DNA of 6,301 nucleotides, from assembly GCA_021805305.1 (NCBI GenBank), contig JAJZFO010000195.1, positions 1 to 6,301 of the forward strand. The letters are read 5' to 3'. The translations under genes and the position numbers were made by a program. Origin of the DNA: Actinomycetes bacterium. Its GTDB lineage: Bacteria > Actinomycetota > Acidimicrobiia > Acidimicrobiales > RAAP-2. The notes under the pieces were generated by a model, which had not been told where the DNA came from, did no database searches, and worked only from the letters and a program-made list of their open reading frames with translations. Positions 5,237 through 6,301 of the stretch are shown in pieces (position 1 is the stretch's first letter; each line of letters opens with the position of its first letter).

Positions 5237-5245
5237 ATTACCAGG
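5221..5245. terminator. Imperfect inverted repeat spanning two convergent stops
   Basis: CCTGG (5221-5225) pairs with CCAGG (5241-5245), and TTC (5227-5229) with GAA (5235-5237) inside it. The stem covers the TGA of the CoA-transferase gene (5234-5236) and the TAA of the LLM gene (5240-5238). It is weak and has no T-tract; it is offered only because the two genes leave 1 bp for any terminator. Confidence 0.25.
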
Positions 5246-6119
5246 CCGCGAGGCTCGCCGCGCCCTCGGTGGCGACGCGTTCGAAGAGTCGCTCGTCGTA
5301 GTCGAAGGGCGAGTCGGGTTCGGGCCAGTGCACGACCACCTCGTCGAAGCCGAGGGCGCGGTAGCGCTGCGCCCACTCGACGAAGGACGCGTACGAGGCC
5401 ATCGGCGTCTCGTCATCGGCGAAGTCCAAGAACACCCGATGCAGCGACGAGGGATCGCGCCCGTGGCGTGCGAGTTCAGAATTTAGGGTCGCGACCTGGA
5501 GTTTCACGGCGTCGTAGGTGGAGGTCACGTCGGGATCGGGGCTGCCGGTACTCACCCACCCGTCGGCCAGCGACGCGCTCAGGGCGAGGGACCGGGGTCC
5601 GAGTGCGCTGACGTACAGGGGCGGGCGCGGTAGTTGGAGCGGTCCCGGGATCTGGCGCGAATCGACGACGGGGTAGTACGGGCCCGCGAGGTGCGAGCGG
5701 GGCTCGCGCAGGAGGCGATCGAGCGCGTGGGTGAATTCGACGAAGCGCTGGTGGCGCTCCGCGCGCGACCACGCGGCCCCCCCGAGCACCGTGGCGTCGA
5801 ATCCCGTGCCCCCCGCCCCCACTCCGACCACGAGTCGACCCCCGCTGAGGTCGTCGAGGGTCAGCAGGTCCTTGGCCAGGACGAGCGGATGACGGAAATT
5901 CGGCGACGTGACGAGCGACCCGAGTCGCAGCCGGGACGTCACGCCGGCGGCCGCCGCCAGGGTGGGCACCATGGTGAACCAGGGCTTGTCGCGGAAACTA
6001 CGCCACGAGAGGTGATCGTAGGTGTACCCCGCGTGCAGGCCCCACTCGTCGGCGCGACGCCACTTCTCGCGCGCCGACTCCCAGCGCGCGCAGGGCAAGA
6101 TGACGGCACTTAATTTCAC
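5238..6119 (-). CDS. LLM-class (luciferase-like) flavin/F420-dependent oxidoreductase
   Basis: A 293-residue bacterial-luciferase-like TIM-barrel oxidoreductase, of normal length for the family. Signature segments in order: YTYDHLSW (32-39); LRLGSLVTSPNFRHP (64-78); LAKDLLTLDDLSGGRLVVGVG (81-101), the family hallmark; AGPYYPV (145-151); PPLYVSALGPRSLAL (166-180); LADGWVS (184-190); and GFDEVVVHW (257-265) near the C-terminus. Members use FMN or, very often in Actinomycetota, coenzyme F420; F420 is likely here but no residue I can point to proves it. The substrate is unknown. The start is GTG at 6119: an in-frame TAA lies four codons upstream, so there is no longer version. No SD is visible, while a -10 box (complement of 6126-6131) ends exactly 6 bases before the GTG, so the mRNA is probably leaderless. 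Codon 3 is TTA, rare in this DNA. The gene converges on the CoA-transferase, with 1 bp between stops. Confidence 0.93.
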   Translation of the reverse strand: MKLSAVILPCARWESAREKWRRADEWGLHAGYTYDHLSWRSFRDKPWFTMVPTLAAAAGVTSRLRLGSLVTSPNFRHPLVLAKDLLTLDDLSGGRLVVGVGAGGTGFDATVLGGAAWSRAERHQRFVEFTHALDRLLREPRSHLAGPYYPVVDSRQIPGPLQLPRPPLYVSALGPRSLALSASLADGWVSTGSPDPDVTSTYDAVKLQVATLNSELARHGRDPSSLHRVFLDFADDETPMASYASFVEWAQRYRALGFDEVVVHWPEPDSPFDYDERLFERVATEGAASLAAW

Positions 6120-6125
6120 ACCGTG

Positions 6126-6131
6126 ATGTTA
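6126..6131 (-). promoter_or_regulatory. TAACAT -10 box for a leaderless LLM transcript
   Basis: The - strand reads TAACAT, matching TANNNT, with exactly 6 bases to the G of the GTG at 6119. That puts the expected transcription start on the first base of the start codon. The -35 region is weak: TGACCC (complement of 6151-6156) at 19-bp spacing, overlapping the upstream gene's stop. Confidence 0.55.
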
Positions 6132-6153
6132 GGACGGCGCGGCGCCCCCGGGG

Positions 6154-6301
6154 TCAGCGCGCCGAGAGCGTGACAAAGTCGCGCGAGTACCGGACCTCGA
6201 AGAAGCGGCCCGGGGTCTGAATCATCGTCGGGGTCAGGTCACGCCCGTTGCCGGGGGTGGCCACCCCGGTGGGCGTGGCGGGTAGGTAGGTGGCGAAGAC
6301 C
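6154..6301 (-). CDS. C-terminal end of an unrecognised protein (5' part outside window)
   Basis: Reading the - strand inward from the right edge gives an open frame of 48 codons to a TGA at 6156-6154. The product begins VFATYLPATPTG, contains PTMIQTPGRFFEVRY and ends RDFVTLSAR. Third codon positions are almost all G or C, as in the neighbouring real genes, and the frame ends 34 bp before the LLM start on the same strand. Both points support a true gene tail rather than a shadow. The Pro/Thr/Gly-rich stretch followed by a likely beta-strand region (RFFEVRY, DFVTLSA) does not let me name a family. It may be co-transcribed with the LLM gene, although that gene also appears to have its own promoter. 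Confidence 0.6.
   Translation of the reverse strand, partial: VFATYLPATPTGVATPGNGRDLTPTMIQTPGRFFEVRYSRDFVTLSAR

Noticed and set aside
4973..5416. A - strand frame bridging the CoA-transferase and LLM genes
   Set aside because: It overlaps the ends of two motif-supported genes in a shadow frame and shows only Arg/Pro/Ser-rich sequence.
1..6301. CRISPR array, tRNA/rRNA, insertion sequence, attachment site or toxin-antitoxin pair
   Set aside because: Read for repeats, cloverleaf-like segments, transposase motifs and small gene pairs on both strands; none seen.

Overview
The window is GC-rich DNA with strongly GC-biased third codon positions. It carries an LLM-class (luciferase-like, probably F420-dependent) oxidoreductase, GTG starts, TANNNT-type -10 elements and one apparently leaderless start. 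Together these suggest a high-GC Actinomycetota; Acidimicrobiia would fit, but nothing seen here fixes the class. There are no RNA genes, mobile elements, CRISPR arrays or prophage genes, and no gene-free stretch longer than 176 bp.

Layout. (1) Positions 1-874, + strand: the last 28 codons of one secreted-type protein, followed 9 bp later by a complete exported protein whose C-terminus aligns to it without gaps. This is a tandem paralogous pair with an LppX/LolA-like look. (2) Positions 908-1786, - strand: a two-gene unit made of a metallo-beta-lactamase-fold hydrolase, then a small membrane protein with a C-terminal zinc ribbon. (3) Positions 1787-1962: a 176-bp divergent promoter region with two inverted repeats. 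(4) Positions 1963-3883, + strand: a long nitronate-monooxygenase/PfaD-like flavoprotein with a C-terminal cysteine cluster, then a thioredoxin 40 bp downstream, closed by a good hairpin terminator. (5) Positions 3998-5236, + strand: an acetyl-CoA hydrolase/CoA-transferase with the family catalytic Glu in place. (6) Positions 5238-6119, - strand: the LLM oxidoreductase, whose stop lies 1 bp from the CoA-transferase stop. (7) Positions 6154-6301, - strand: the C-terminal 48 codons of an unrecognised protein.

How the genes may fit together. The central block (flavin-dependent oxidoreductase, thioredoxin, CoA-transferase, LLM oxidoreductase, MBL hydrolase) looks like small-molecule or acyl-CoA redox metabolism, but no single pathway can be named. 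The most specific link is the flavoprotein with four clustered C-terminal cysteines next to a WCGPC thioredoxin.

I see no clear new defence, mobile or RNA system. The points most worth a second look are the tandem exported paralogues, the Cys-rich flavoprotein/thioredoxin pair, an MBL protein whose usual bridging Asp appears to be His, the leaderless promoter of the LLM gene, and inverted repeats that include both stop codons at each convergent junction.
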